Assembly: GCA_964618555.1 (NCBI GenBank)
Contig: CAZUBF010000032.1
Span: 1 to 28,066, forward strand
Direction: 5' to 3'
From: Calidifontimicrobium sp964618555
GTDB lineage: Bacteria > Pseudomonadota > Gammaproteobacteria > Burkholderiales > Burkholderiaceae_C
Length of the DNA stretch: 28,066 bases
The notes under the pieces are model-generated. The model did no database searches, was not told the DNA's origin, and saw nothing but the letters and a program-made list of their open reading frames with translations. The position numbers and the translations under genes are program-made. Positions 27,970 through 28,066 of this stretch are shown here, piece by piece. How positions within the stretch are numbered: position 1 is the stretch's first letter; each line of letters starts with the position of its first letter.

Positions 27970-28066
27970 GTTCAAGAGGCGAAAAGAGCGCAGACTGTCC
28001 GCTGCAGTCTTTAGGGATGGTCTGAAGAACTCGATGCACAGCCCCGGCCGTATGCAAATCGTGTGT
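27970..28066. other. Composition shift with short hairpin at the window edge
   Basis: Sequence after the ybbP relic is A/T-richer than the rest of the window and contains a small inverted repeat AGACTG/CAGTCT (about 27992-28010) followed by TTTAGGGATGG. This could be the end of an insertion sequence or other inserted DNA continuing beyond the window, but no transposase is visible and no known terminal repeat was recognised. Confidence 0.25.

Larger units (their letters stand above)
27121..28066. other. 946-bp right end without an intact gene; repeat relics
   Basis: It contains the right copy of the 163-bp repeat (27441-27603) and the degraded ybbP 3' end (27679-27962). A 24-codon frame starting ATG 27214 (MSRVDHRLRAAHRLTTLLLA...) ends at 27288 and may be the broken start of a gene, divergent from the LuxR gene. 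Several long open frames exist on both strands but none shows family motifs. From about 27970 base composition becomes clearly less GC-rich up to the window edge. Confidence 0.6.

Noticed and set aside
27285..28025. 246-codon plus-strand frame at the right end
   Set aside because: Runs through the repeat copy and the ybbP relic in a frame different from ybbP, and shows no family features. Differences between the repeat copies fall at second codon positions in this frame, so it does not look selected.

Overview
The window is about 28 kb of very GC-rich bacterial DNA with tightly packed genes, strong G/C bias at third codon positions and many GTG or coupled starts. The protein families (DUF1841, DUF2917, PAS-rich kinases, receiver-TPR protein, large LuxR ATPases) point to a betaproteobacterium of the Burkholderiales, probably near Rubrivivax, Leptothrix, Ideonella or Methylibium. 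This placement is inference from gene content and composition. No rRNA, tRNA or CRISPR array was seen.

Left part (1-2559): the 3' end of a diheme cytochrome c4-like gene with a clear hairpin terminator, a small metal-binding (HMA) protein, and an orphan oligopeptide-type ABC substrate-binding protein. Next (2576-13443 and on to 15089) is a large signalling region built around one divergent intergenic region (8681-8872). Leftward lie a five-PAS NarX-type histidine kinase, its NarL-type response regulator (overlapping genes) and an alpha-glucan phosphorylase. Rightward lie three coupled genes: an HD-GYP response regulator (c-di-GMP hydrolysis), a hybrid histidine kinase, and a receiver-TPR protein whose phospho-acceptor Asp appears replaced by Glu. 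The two divergent first genes share a similar leader sequence (CATGTCCGCA ... CTCACC) about 30 bp before each start codon.

Middle (15100-18900): a DUF1841 gene and a TRIC/UPF0126 membrane protein (probable two-gene operon), divergent from an ABC permease of the YbbP/FtsX type.

Right part (about 18.75-28.0 kb): an accessory-looking segment. It holds a secreted tannase/feruloyl-esterase-family enzyme, a LysR-type regulator fragment, a LuxR protein fused to an alpha/beta hydrolase, a DUF2917 protein, two tandem DUF4242 proteins (one exported) and a MalT-like ATPase-LuxR regulator. The segment is bracketed by direct repeats: the last ~150 bp of ybbP plus ~130 bp downstream recur, degraded, at 27679-27962. 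A second 163-bp repeat (about 93% identical) occurs at 23278 and 27441. This looks like an insertion or duplication at the ybbP 3' end that later decayed. Upstream of the tannase, the DUF2917 gene and the DUF4242 pair there are tandem short repeats about 21-22 bp (two helical turns) apart, which are good candidate activator sites for the LuxR-type regulators encoded beside them.

All functions are read from translated sequence and family knowledge without database searches.
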